64,000 bases of DNA, taken from positions 186,001 through 250,000 of the forward strand of contig CAJNDS010002835.1 in the NCBI GenBank assembly GCA_905221605.1, written 5' to 3'. Of the stretch, positions 1 through 9,700 are shown piece by piece. Source of the DNA: Symbiodinium natans (lineage: Eukaryota > Sar > Dinophyceae > Suessiales > Symbiodiniaceae). The notes below the pieces were generated by a model that saw only the letters and a program-made list of their open reading frames with translations, made no database searches and was not told the DNA's origin. The position numbers and the translations under genes are program-made. Position 1 is the stretch's first letter. Each line of letters starts with the position of its first letter.

Positions 1-631
1 TGGTTGCCTATACTTGGTGTTTTAGTTTTGGTGTTTACATTCGGCTAGCATTTTTTTGAACATCCTCAACAGAATGCAGCTCACCACGTGGCTCAAGATG
101 CTCTAAGAATCGAAATCTGCAGAGCCGGAGTGACCTCGATAGGGCTACTGTCAGACTGGAGTTTGGCTATTTGTGAGTTCTTGTGCCATCGTGGTGAGTT
201 GGACTTTCGATTGTCAGCTGCCGACACGGATTGGTCGACCTTCGTCTGGCTTGTTTGTTTAAGCTCACGGTCGCTGTGTGCGAGCGTTGTGTTTGAATGC
301 GTTTCTTGTTGAATGCACTCTTTACAATTGCATTCGGTCGGAGTTGTTTTTGCAACAGGAGCTATGCTTGCTACCTGATGCTATTGATTGCTATTGTCTG
401 TACGTTCAGCTTTGCGCTAGGCCAACCTGCTTGACATGGGCGACCCTGCAGAGTCGGCGCCAGCGGCACCGGCGGCACCGGCCGCACCGGCGGCACCGGC
501 AGCACCGGCGGCACAGGGATGGGGCGCTGCACTCAGACATCACTGCAGAGCGACCGCTGCTCGACCTCTGCTCAGCAACGCTGCGCGAGTCTGCGCGACG
601 TGCCTGTATGTGCCTGTCTGCGCGATTGCTC

Positions 632-770
632 AATTTTGGAGGCGCCTTCGAAGGCGGAGGTTTTGCTGACTTCGCCGGTGCTCCAGCCGGCACCTCCAGC
701 ACCTCTGCAAATGATGGCTTTGGGGACTTCGTCAGCACGGCGCCCAGCCACCAGGGTGCCTCTGCAGATC
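632..770 (+). CDS. possible low-complexity exon with DF motifs
   Basis: A short open stretch reads as Gly/Ala/Ser-rich protein with spaced Asp-Phe motifs (FADFAGAPAG, then DGFGDFVSTAP). Just upstream, about 440-520, another frame gives an Ala-Pro-Ala repeat. DF and DxF motifs of this kind occur in endocytic adaptor proteins, but there is no folded domain here to confirm that. A similar motif ([10 protein letters not shown]) occurs on the other side of the retrotransposon near 15,750, so the two could be exons of one gene with the element in an intron. This is inference; the stretch could equally be non-coding. Confidence 0.25.
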
Positions 771-953
771 TTTGCAGTCATATTGTTTGGTACTGCATAT
801 TCTCCAAGATCGCCTGATGATGAAGCCTAGTGAGGCACCGGAGCAGCTCCGACCACGGCCGCACCCCCACAGAATCCGCAGGCTGACATGCCTCAACGGG
901 AGGATGGGGATCTACATGCATGTAAGTGAGTGAGTCAGTGAGTGAGTGAGTGA

Positions 954-1521
<568 letters not shown>

Positions 1522-1560
1522 TGTATCATATATATTGGAACATTTTGAAGCATGGCCATG

Positions 1561-1624
1561 CGCGCATACACGCATACACACACATACACACATACATACA
1601 TACATACATACATACATACAAACA
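1561..1624. repeat. (CATA)n / CA-rich microsatellite
   Basis: CACATA and CATA tetranucleotide repeats follow the TG array. From here to about 2,100 I see no gene. Confidence 0.85.
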
Positions 1625-2127
1625 TGCACAAACATGAGTGAGAGAGTAACAAGTTAAGAGGTAAAGTGAAGCAGCTGGCAGCCCCTGCACAACAAGGCCT
1701 AGAAGTACGTAAGGTCCCTCAACAAACTGTTGATTCTATGTGATGCGTCAGGGCTTGACATTCCACATGTCCGGTGCTATTCTGCGACAAGCCCGGCGAC
1801 ATCCATGTTTGTCAAGCACGGTGTTGGATGTCGCCATGCCAAGACACCCAAAAGCCCAGAGCCTTCAGGACCCCGGGACCCAAGTCTTGAAACCTGAAGT
1901 CAGGATGCAGATGGGGTTGACACGATCTGCCTTGGCAAGGGTTGTACGGGGCTATGCGATGGGGTTGCAAGTTACAAGGCCAATGGTTATGGAATAATTA
2001 GGAACCCTATGAAACTTTATGTTATATATTCATAGGAATTCTGTTAAAATGAGAAGGAATCTTACTAAAATGAGTAGGAACCAATAGGACTCCTGTATAA
2101 AATAGTGTGAATCGGCTTAAACGATTG

Positions 2128-2512
2128 GTTTTTTGGGACAGCACAGCGTTTTTGCAGTCCCAGGCCTCCAAAGTGCTGTACTGTCCCAAAAAAAACAAAT
2201 GTTTTTAAAGCAAACACAGCATTTGTTGCTTGTTTTGGCTTGAGAAGATTGGCTTTTTTGGGACAGTACTGCGTTTTTGCAGTCCCAGGCCTCCATAATG
2301 CTGTACTGTCCCAAAAAATCCAATGCTTTTAAAGCAAGCAATGCAAAAATGCTGCACTGTCCAAAAAACCAAAACACCAAAGTTTGTACACTTGGCGTCC
2401 AAGGTCTCTAAATTGTTTTTCGGGTTTTTTGGGACAGTACAGCATTTTCTGCTTGAAAAAGATTGTTTTTTTGGCACAGTACAGCGTTTTTGCTCTTGTG
2501 GGCTTAAAACAT
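2128..2512. repeat. cluster of inverted repeats with a GGGACAGTACAGC core
   Basis: The core TTTTTTGGGACAGTACAGC and its reverse complement GCTGTACTGTCCCAAAAAA recur several times, at about 2130, 2180, 2257, 2305, 2350, 2418 and 2468. The first two pairs face each other across a shared spacer (CAGTCCCAGGCCTCC), so each pair could fold into a hairpin with a stem of roughly 20 bp. This looks like a small palindromic or MITE-like repeat family. No coding signal is seen. Confidence 0.75.
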
Positions 2513-2619
2513 TGGTACAGTAGAGCGCTTTCGTGCTCGCTGCCCTAGGAGGCTTCGAAATCCTAAACCTCTCAACCCTACCATGGCACCTGAGAGGAAA
2601 AAGTGTGGGCACATGGGAG

Positions 2620-2705
2620 GGGGGGTCCCCCCCCCCCCCCCCGCCAGTTATCCACCTGTTGGTTGGTTCTAGAGCCTATCGGGAAGCGGGGGGGGGGGGG
2701 GGGGA
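2620..2705. repeat. poly-C tract facing a poly-G tract
   Basis: A run of about 17 C (from 2626) is followed about 50 bp later by a run of about 15 G (from 2690). The two are complementary and could pair or form G-quadruplex/i-motif structures. Similar homopolymers recur through the window (about 20,750, 22,681, 38,067, 38,881, 53,506 and 59,150). Confidence 0.85.
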
Positions 2706-2835
2706 AAGGCTACTTCAGAGCTTCGGCCGTATTAATTTCTGATATGATAATGTGATGATACTGTGTAGTTATCGTATGAGTACATGTTGTGCAGTTATTG
2801 TATGAATAAATTTCGAGGCCTCAATGGTAAAGCAC

Positions 2836-3075
2836 ACGGAGTTTTGAACTTCAATCCGGAGTTTTGAACTTCAAAACTCCGGGATCCAAGATTCAAGATT
2901 CAAGATTCCTCGGGAAAGTTTCCACGGGATCTTGAATCCTGGGCCCCGGAGTTTTGAACTTCAAAACCCCGGATTGAACTTCAAAACTCCGGGATCCAAG
3001 ATTCAAGATTTCGGGGAGGCTTTTCCCTGGAATCTTAAAATCTTGGATCCCGGAGTTTTGAAGTTCGAAAATCTG
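2836..3075. repeat. palindromic repeat (GGAGTTTTGAACTTC / GGATCCAAGATT)
   Basis: The words CCGGAGTTTTGAACTTC and GAACTTCAAAACTCCGG alternate in both orientations. GGATCCAAGATT at about 2881 and 2992 is answered by AATCTTGGATCC near 3040. The whole block can fold back on itself. A shorter relative of the GATCCAAGATT...AATCTTGGATC hairpin occurs at 25,677-25,722, so this is a dispersed family. No gene is seen. Confidence 0.75.
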
Positions 3076-3124
3076 GATTGAGGTTCAAAACTCACGGAAC
3101 CCTATCGGGTTAAGGTTTGAAGGT

Positions 3125-3429
3125 AGTCAAGAGTCCTGCTCTTCCAGGAACTTCCCTCTCCGAGCGATCGAGTTCGTGTCCGCTGCAACCGAAGCCTCGA
3201 GGTAGTTCTGGTTCTTGATCGATAATTTCGGCCTCTAGGTCTTTGCAAGCTGTCTTTCATCATTTCCTCTGCACTCCGGCTAATTCACATCTTTGCGGGA
3301 CTGATAGCATGCGAACTGAGAGAGCGAGCCTGAGAAAAGGGAGTGATGCCTTCAATCGTCCAGTAGAATTGTGGAGCCATGTGTCAATCGGTCGGGAGCA
3401 ATCATCAGGCAGGGTGCTCAGCTTCGATT
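3125..3429 (+). repeat. 5' LTR of the copia element
   Basis: This matches 13493-13797 at a constant offset of 10,368 bases with no difference that I could find by eye. It contains the ATG at 3309 that opens the gag frame, so the LTR contributes coding sequence. The right edge is fixed by the adjoining primer-binding site and by divergence from the 3' copy at 3430. Confidence 0.95.
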
Positions 3430-6400
3430 TGGTAGCGGAGCTGGCTGGTCGAGCCAGTTCCCGCTGCCTGTCGTTGCGAGCGCTGTGCCTGCTGATTGTT
3501 CTCTTCGTGCTGACTTGCTATGTGGTTGGCTTGAGTGGTCAGTCGAACTCTCTTTCCAATGTGGAGGAAAGCGAATACCCCACAAGCCAAGGGAAGCACG
3601 AGGAGAACCTCTCAGCAGCGGTGGTCAATTCCTTGTCTCTAGCGCTCGACGCACAGGCAGACGTGTCCAATGACGCACACCGCGCCTCCGCGATTTTATT
3701 TACCGATTCGTTCTTTGACAACTGGACATGGGCAGAGGTAAAAGAACTTCTGTCGGATGTTGCAAGGCTTGCAAGCAAGGATGATGGCGATAGCGGTCGA
3801 GGCTTACGAGCCGCGGATCCTTCGAATAAGTGGTGGTTCACTTCCTGCTTCGTGACGCTGCAATCATTGCTTGAGAAGTATGACATTTCTGGCAAGATGC
3901 GAGTTTTGCGTGACGAGCTTGATTTGCAGGATGATGGGAAGTGGTTTGCCCCCATGATTGATCTGCGAGGCCGAGTTTCTATGATTGGCCGTCGCCTTCA
4001 AGGTGAGAAACCGAGGCAGAAAAGCCTAGGAGGCCGTGTTTTGCCATTTCTTCATCAGCTTGGGTTCTTCTGTGCCGTTTTATCCCTGTTGGCGATGATG
4101 ATGCCGGGCAATCGTGAACATCGAGATCACGGACCCCCTCGCCAGCACGCGCACGTGGGCGACGCTGGGCCGCCATATGTTGGCACGGCAACGCTTAAGG
4201 TTCCCCCTGCTTGGAGCTGCGAACGTCAAGCGACGTACTCACTGAGAAGCTGGATTTCAGACTTGATCCTGTGGAGTTCGGCCACAGATTTGGATCATAG
4301 GAGGCTCGGCCCGATAGCTGCACTGCAGGTTACAGGATCGGCCAAAGAGCTGGTGCGTGAACTCACCCCGGAACAGCTGTCCAATGGAGTGTTAGATCCC
4401 CAAACTAATCAGCACATTACAGGGTTGATGTTGTTGGTTCGTACTTTGGCAAATAGATACGCTCCATTGGATCAGGAAGCAAGCACTCGTGCTGTCAGTG
4501 AGTACTTGAATTTTTCCAAGTTGCCGGGAGAAGGGATCGACGCTTTGCTTGTTAGGTTCGATGTACTGCGGAATCGTGCAGCCTTACGGGGTGGTCTCCA
4601 AATGAATGCTTCAGGAATGGCGTGGCTTCTGTTGAGGGCTTTGTCGCTTCCCCCCGAACTAGTCGACAGGCTCTTGGCTCCTTTAGGAGGGATGTTACCC
4701 CAACAAGAGGCTGAACTGCAAGAGTTGATGGGTCGTATCAGGAGACAAGGGCATCTTTTCGAAGCACGACCCTTGGGTAGACAGGGTGCAACGGGCGATC
4801 CTGGTGCATATTTCTTTCCTGTTTTCGGTGGTCCCAATACTGAGGGTAATGGTCAAGGATCAGCCTACGGCACTGCCTATCCAAGCTTTGGAGCCAATGA
4901 CGGTTCACACGGTAGCGCGCAAGCGAGTGCAGAAGCTCAAGCCGGACTGCAAGCTATGATGGGTTTCCCCACTAGTCCTGTGAACCCCTTCGACGATTCT
5001 GCCCGACAGTGCATGCAGTGCGGCACGTATCATGAGGATGAAGACTTGAGTTCAGCCACCAGCACTGATGAGGGTGAACTAGATGCTGAAGCTCAGGCTT
5101 TTGCTGCAGTAACGGTTGACGGCGAAAGCAGGTCAGACGAAGCCTCCATTGCTGCCGAGCTCTACCATCTGTATCGGCAAGCCAAGCGTCGCTGGCGTAG
5201 GTTCACCGGCAAGCCCCCACGTCGTTTCCGTAAGTTTGGGTTTAGGCCTAAGAACTTCCAAAGGTTGAATAAGACCCCGTACAGCAAGACGTATGCTGCC
5301 TTCTTGCCAGCGCAGAGCTTTGCAGGTGGAAAGGGCAAGGGAAAAGGCAAGTCTGGAGGCAAAGGTGCCAAAACGAATCCTCGTGGCCGCAACGGAGAAG
5401 TTCTTCGCTGCCATAAGTGTAACAGTGACCAGCATCTTTGGCGTCAGTGTCCCATGGTTGCGCAGGGAAACTCCCACTATGCACAGAACCAGCCTGCAGC
5501 CCTTGCGTTGCACACCATCCCGTCGTTTCCTATTTGGAGTCAGCCGCGAAATGTTGACACTGCAGAGTTGAGGTCGCTTCCTGGTGTGACTTTCTCCACG
5601 CACTTCGTGTCAGCCTTGAGTCAGGGGTCGAGTCGCACTGGCCTGGAACCTGAGCTGGAGGCTCTATCACAAGCCTCAGCCTTGAGCAGTCGCAGGTCTG
5701 TTGCGCGAGGCAACCATCTTGAAGCTGTTGATGATGGCGCAGGACCTCCTCCAGGTTGGGAGCCCGGTGACGGCCCGAGCTCAAGTCGAGGAGCTGATGT
5801 CCAAGTGCAGCCTGAAGACAGTGTCAGCCAAGCCGCGTCGTGTGAGAGACCGCAGTCGCACAATGGTCAGGTGCAGTCGTTGATTCCCGGTGCACCTCCG
5901 CCCAAGTTTCCTCCCCCTGTGTCGCGCCCACAGCCGAGTGAAGAGTCCGCGCGTGAGAAGCGTAAGACTACGCTTCAGTTGCAGTCGTTGTTGTATCCTT
6001 GGTGGGAAACCGGCATGTTGGACGCGGATGTTGCTGAGGGATCTGAGGGTGCACATGCGGGTGTGTACCATGAACGCACGCGTGTGAAAGGCAAAGTCGG
6101 TCTTTTGGTTGATCCTGGAGCGCATGACAACTTGGTTGGAGATCGCACCATGAAGTTGCTGGCGTCGCAAGTGAAATGCAAACCTGTGATTCATGCTCTT
6201 GAGCGTCCGTTGAGCGTGCAAGGTGTTGGAAATGGCTCGCAGCAAGCGGACGTGAGCCACGGTGTTGAGTTCAGCATCAAGCGTGAGCATGGCATGCCCA
6301 GTGTTGCTGGAACCTTCAACTCCCCTGTTGTGCCAAACAGTGATCTTCCCCCTTTGCTTGGTCTTAAGTCGTTGCGGAAGTGCGGTGCCGTGCTGGACAT

Positions 6401-6683
6401 GCAGAATCAGAAGCTGATTATCCCAGGCCCTGGAGGTCTGGAAATCAAGCAAAGTCCAGGCACCATAATGCTGGACCTTGAACTCAGTCCAAGCGGCCAT
6501 CTCATCCTGCCGGTGCATCCCCGTGTTGAAAGTTTGGTGAAGGATGATCGCAAGCTTGACTTTGTCTCTTCTCGTGCGAAAGCCTCAGAGTCAAAGAGAA
6601 GATCCGATAGCGCAAAGGTTTCCGATGATTCGAGCCCGGACAAACCTGATGTCCAGAAGGCAGGGATGAGGAACAAGTCGTGA
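3309..6683 (+). CDS. copia Gag-protease polyprotein
   Basis: The frame is open upstream to 3243, but the first ATG is at 3309, inside the 5' LTR, giving 1,124 aa. Next in-frame Met codons lie far downstream (about 3897 and 4096). Visible parts, numbered from 3309: a hydrophobic helix at about residues 57-76 (CLLIVLFVLTCYVVGL) and another near 248-265, a Gag-like helical region at about 300-520, a Lys/Gly-rich basic stretch near 675-690, and a CCHC zinc knuckle (CHKCNSDQHLWRQC) at about 701-714. An aspartic protease follows, with LLVDPGAHDN around residue 935 and the downstream LLGLKSLRKCGAVLD element of retropepsins. The catalytic triplet reads DPG rather than DSG or DTG. The two membrane-like segments are unusual for a Gag. 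The frame stops at TGA 6681, after which the same frame continues into pol. Confidence 0.9.
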   Translation: MRTERASLRKGSDAFNRPVELWSHVSIGREQSSGRVLSFDLVAELAGRASSRCLSLRALCLLIVLFVLTCYVVGLSGQSNSLSNVEESEYPTSQGKHEENLSAAVVNSLSLALDAQADVSNDAHRASAILFTDSFFDNWTWAEVKELLSDVARLASKDDGDSGRGLRAADPSNKWWFTSCFVTLQSLLEKYDISGKMRVLRDELDLQDDGKWFAPMIDLRGRVSMIGRRLQGEKPRQKSLGGRVLPFLHQLGFFCAVLSLLAMMMPGNREHRDHGPPRQHAHVGDAGPPYVGTATLKVPPAWSCERQATYSLRSWISDLILWSSATDLDHRRLGPIAALQVTGSAKELVRELTPEQLSNGVLDPQTNQHITGLMLLVRTLANRYAPLDQEASTRAVSEYLNFSKLPGEGIDALLVRFDVLRNRAALRGGLQMNASGMAWLLLRALSLPPELVDRLLAPLGGMLPQQEAELQELMGRIRRQGHLFEARPLGRQGATGDPGAYFFPVFGGPNTEGNGQGSAYGTAYPSFGANDGSHGSAQASAEAQAGLQAMMGFPTSPVNPFDDSARQCMQCGTYHEDEDLSSATSTDEGELDAEAQAFAAVTVDGESRSDEASIAAELYHLYRQAKRRWRRFTGKPPRRFRKFGFRPKNFQRLNKTPYSKTYAAFLPAQSFAGGKGKGKGKSGGKGAKTNPRGRNGEVLRCHKCNSDQHLWRQCPMVAQGNSHYAQNQPAALALHTIPSFPIWSQPRNVDTAELRSLPGVTFSTHFVSALSQGSSRTGLEPELEALSQASALSSRRSVARGNHLEAVDDGAGPPPGWEPGDGPSSSRGADVQVQPEDSVSQAASCERPQSHNGQVQSLIPGAPPPKFPPPVSRPQPSEESAREKRKTTLQLQSLLYPWWETGMLDADVAEGSEGAHAGVYHERTRVKGKVGLLVDPGAHDNLVGDRTMKLLASQVKCKPVIHALERPLSVQGVGNGSQQADVSHGVEFSIKREHGMPSVAGTFNSPVVPNSDLPPLLGLKSLRKCGAVLDMQNQKLIIPGPGGLEIKQSPGTIMLDLELSPSGHLILPVHPRVESLVKDDRKLDFVSSRAKASESKRRSDSAKVSDDSSPDKPDVQKAGMRNKS
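3430..3441 (+). other. primer-binding site (initiator tRNA-Met type)
   Basis: TGGTAGCGGAGC begins at the first base after the LTR. It closely resembles TGGTATCAGAGC, the known copia primer site complementary to initiator tRNA-Met in plants. Its position and sequence support the LTR boundary. The gag reading frame runs straight through it. Confidence 0.75.
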
Positions 6684-6687
6684 CTAG
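6681..6687 (+). promoter_or_regulatory. candidate stop-codon readthrough site TGA-CTAG
   Basis: Gag-protease and pol lie in the same frame (3309, 6681 and 6714 are all multiples of 3). The only stop between them is this TGA, and the codons from 6684 to the pol ATG at 6714 are all sense. The base context UGA CUA G is the well-known leaky context described for viral and cellular readthrough genes. Readthrough would yield a single Gag-Pro-Pol of about 3,350 aa. This is inference from sequence; internal initiation at 6714 or an altered stop meaning are alternatives. Confidence 0.6.
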
Positions 6688-6713
6688 CATCACCTGAATG
6701 TGAGTCAACGGAC

Positions 6714-9700
6714 ATGAGCGGACGTGTGAAAACGCCTAGTGCTTGGGTGATGTGTGATCAGGTCGGTGTGCGTCAAAACATTTTGTCTTCTTTGGGTCTT
6801 GACAGCATTCATTTCAGCCGTGACCTTCATTCTAAAGAACAGCTGCGAAAGATCCTCAACATGCTCGAAGTGCATTCGCCTCGAATCATGTGGATTCGTT
6901 TGGGTGGTCCGTCGGCAGGCACTGGCAATCGCCACGATAATCAGAGAGCACAGCATTTGTCGCAGATCGCTCAGCGACAGATAGATAAGGGTGGTTTAGT
7001 GGTGCTAGAGGCTAATGCCCGTAGCTTGGTTTGGTCTTTAAGGTTCGTGCAGGAGCTTGTGCAGAGACTGCATGTTTACGATCATTCCTGGTGTTGGCAC
7101 GAGCGCCGCTTGAAGGTGCGAGCACGCGCCTGTGACTCCGTGATTCGTGTTGCCACCAATGTGCATATGCCCGGACCTTTCAATTGCGAATGTCCTTCAG
7201 GAACGTCTCATGAACATTCCAAGCAGCTATCTCAGAGTGAACGAAACCTTCGAAGTGAGCAGGTGTTACGGTCGATTGTGGAAGTAGCTTTGGCTTCTGA
7301 TGGTACAAACCCGTCAGTTGTTCCTGACCGCACGCACGGGCGACCCGAGTCCATAGTTAAGCTTCAACATTTGACGCACATCCCTGAGCATGACCCGACT
7401 GCATCCGGCAATGACCTTGACAGTCCCGATGTCGGTGTGAATTCATCATACTTGAGCCCTTTTGCAGGACGAAGCATAATGCACAACGATTTGCATGAAA
7501 GACCCAAATCCGAAATGGTGAGGTCTCACGAGCCCTTTCAATCTGACCCCAATTGCGATGCGCTCCTTTCGCAGTCGAGCGCAAACCCGATTTGTAGAGG
7601 AGTTGACGATTCCTATATGGTTCGTAGAAAGGTTCAGGTTCAGGTGGTTGAAGAACATGCTAATCGGGCTAGACTAGATTCTGACTTCAGTTTCAAGACG
7701 TGTCTCAGAATCCTGAACTTGATGCCGTCAAGCGCGCACAGCACCAGAAGACAAGCTGTTGGCAATGATGAGCATGGATCTTGTCAAGTGCTTGGCCTTT
7801 ACAAACATGGTGCCACAGTCGGAATAACCGAGCTTACACTTGAACTTCCCGAAACATGCCAATTCCTGAATTGCTTTGCCAGCAAGCACAATGCAGGTGC
7901 TTGGACATCTGTGTCCATAAATCACAACACAGTACTGCAGCCACACTGGGATTATGGAAACCTCCGGGGTTCCATCAACAGTCTTATTGGATTAGGTAAC
8001 TATAGCGGGGGTGAGTTGTGGTTGCAGCTGTACGATGACGAAGTTGATCACCAGAAGCATGTGGATTGGTTGCTGTCTGACCGGGGCGAAAAGATGCCTG
8101 GTAAGATCATGTCGTGCAAACACCGATGTGTTCATTTTGAGCCAGAGCGTGTGCACTGCACCATGCCCTTCAAAGGTGATCGCTTCACTCTATCGATGTA
8201 TACCAATCGGGCATTGTTGGATGTGACAGCTGTGCAACGTCAGGCCTTGGTCAACCTGGGTTTTCCGTTACCGCTTGTTAACACACGAGAGGTGAGCGTG
8301 TTTCCCACAGAACAAGCCCTTAAGCAGAAAGCCCGCCTTAAGATCGAAAAAGAGGCCGGTCGTACTCCGAAGAAACGAACGCAGAATGTCGAACAGATCA
8401 ACCAGGATTGCGGTGAAGATTTGTCTGCCATTCTTCCGACCACAGATTGCGCTGCTTGGAGCGCGCGACTGCTTGGAGATGGAACTGAAGACAATCCGAC
8501 TTGGCAGGAGTGGAGCCATTTGGATCTCATGTATGATGCAGTTTGCCGACCAGGTTTGTCTGTGCACGGTTCCAAACGGGCTAAACCGCTTAGTTCACTG
8601 TGCAAAAATGGTGCTTGCAATCTTGATCAAGCTTTTGCAGTTTTTGACGGTCCCATGAAGATGTCAAAAGTATCGATGGTCGAATTGTTTGGTGGGGCTG
8701 AAGATTTTGTGTATCTCGCAGTCAGAGGAATGACAGGTACATCCAAACATCCCTTTGACCTTATCACGCATTTTGACCCCGTCTGTCCACGTCAAAATGA
8801 AGCTGCATTTAAGCTAATCTTTCACGTTAATCCCGATGTAATAGTGTTGTGCCCCAAAGAGGTGTCAAATGTCGTCGCTTTCTTTTGTCTGAGTGCAGCT
8901 CGAGTGCAAGGCGAGCGTGGATTGCATTGGGCAATAGAGCAACCAAAAGGCAGCATCATGTTTCAACAGCATGTGTGCCAACAAGTCCTTCAGACTGGAT
9001 TTGCAACAGAGCGTGGTGACACCGTTTTCTTCGCTTCAAGCAGCCTGCTCTCAAAGGCTGTCGAGCGTGAAGGGCCTTCGTCTGCGTTTTGGAGTGCGAG
9101 TCGATGCGAGCACTTCACCTCGGCAATCGCAACCTTGTGCCACTCAGTTTGGCATGCAGCTCATTGTGGCACCAGTCCGGATCAGAACGCCTATCCATCG
9201 GAAGACACTTCTGTGTTTGAATGTCCTGGTTGTAGATGGCATAAACGAAAGGATGATCCAAGTCATCTTCGGGTGGGTGATTGTCGATATCCTCATGTAG
9301 AACCTAAGATTTGGAAGTGTCCCGGCTGCAAGGCTAGCAAACCAAGAATGCATGAAAGCCATACCTTGAACGAGGATTGTCAGTGGCAATTGGCTAGAAC
9401 AGTTGAAGAAGGTTTGCAGCGGGAGCGAAAAGGAAATCGGCCTCGAGATCCCAGGGTTCCCGCAGCTGCCGAGCCAACCGCTAAGGCCCGGATGCCATTG
9501 GAAGGTTCGAAGGGAGGTGGTTCGGCGACACGACGACGTGATGCAGCTGCGCAGGTCACAGAAGGTGGTAATGGTCCATGCAGTAGTCGAGAACCGGCAA
9601 GATCTTCCAGAGATGTCCGTTCTCGTTCTTCTGTAGGTGTTGACACTTTTGATCCTCCGCCGCCAGCTCCAGTGCCGGATGAATCGGCGCCTGTCCCCGA

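Noticed and set aside
89-97. TGGCTCAAG followed by ATG, resembling the 3' end of the dinoflagellate spliced leader
   Set aside because: Only nine bases match and the upstream leader bases do not; the same word occurs by chance at 39,766-39,774. Not enough to claim a retroposed mRNA.
5781-6518. 245-codon minus-strand frame opposite gag-protease
   Set aside because: A shadow of the + strand protease-region coding sequence; no domain recognised.
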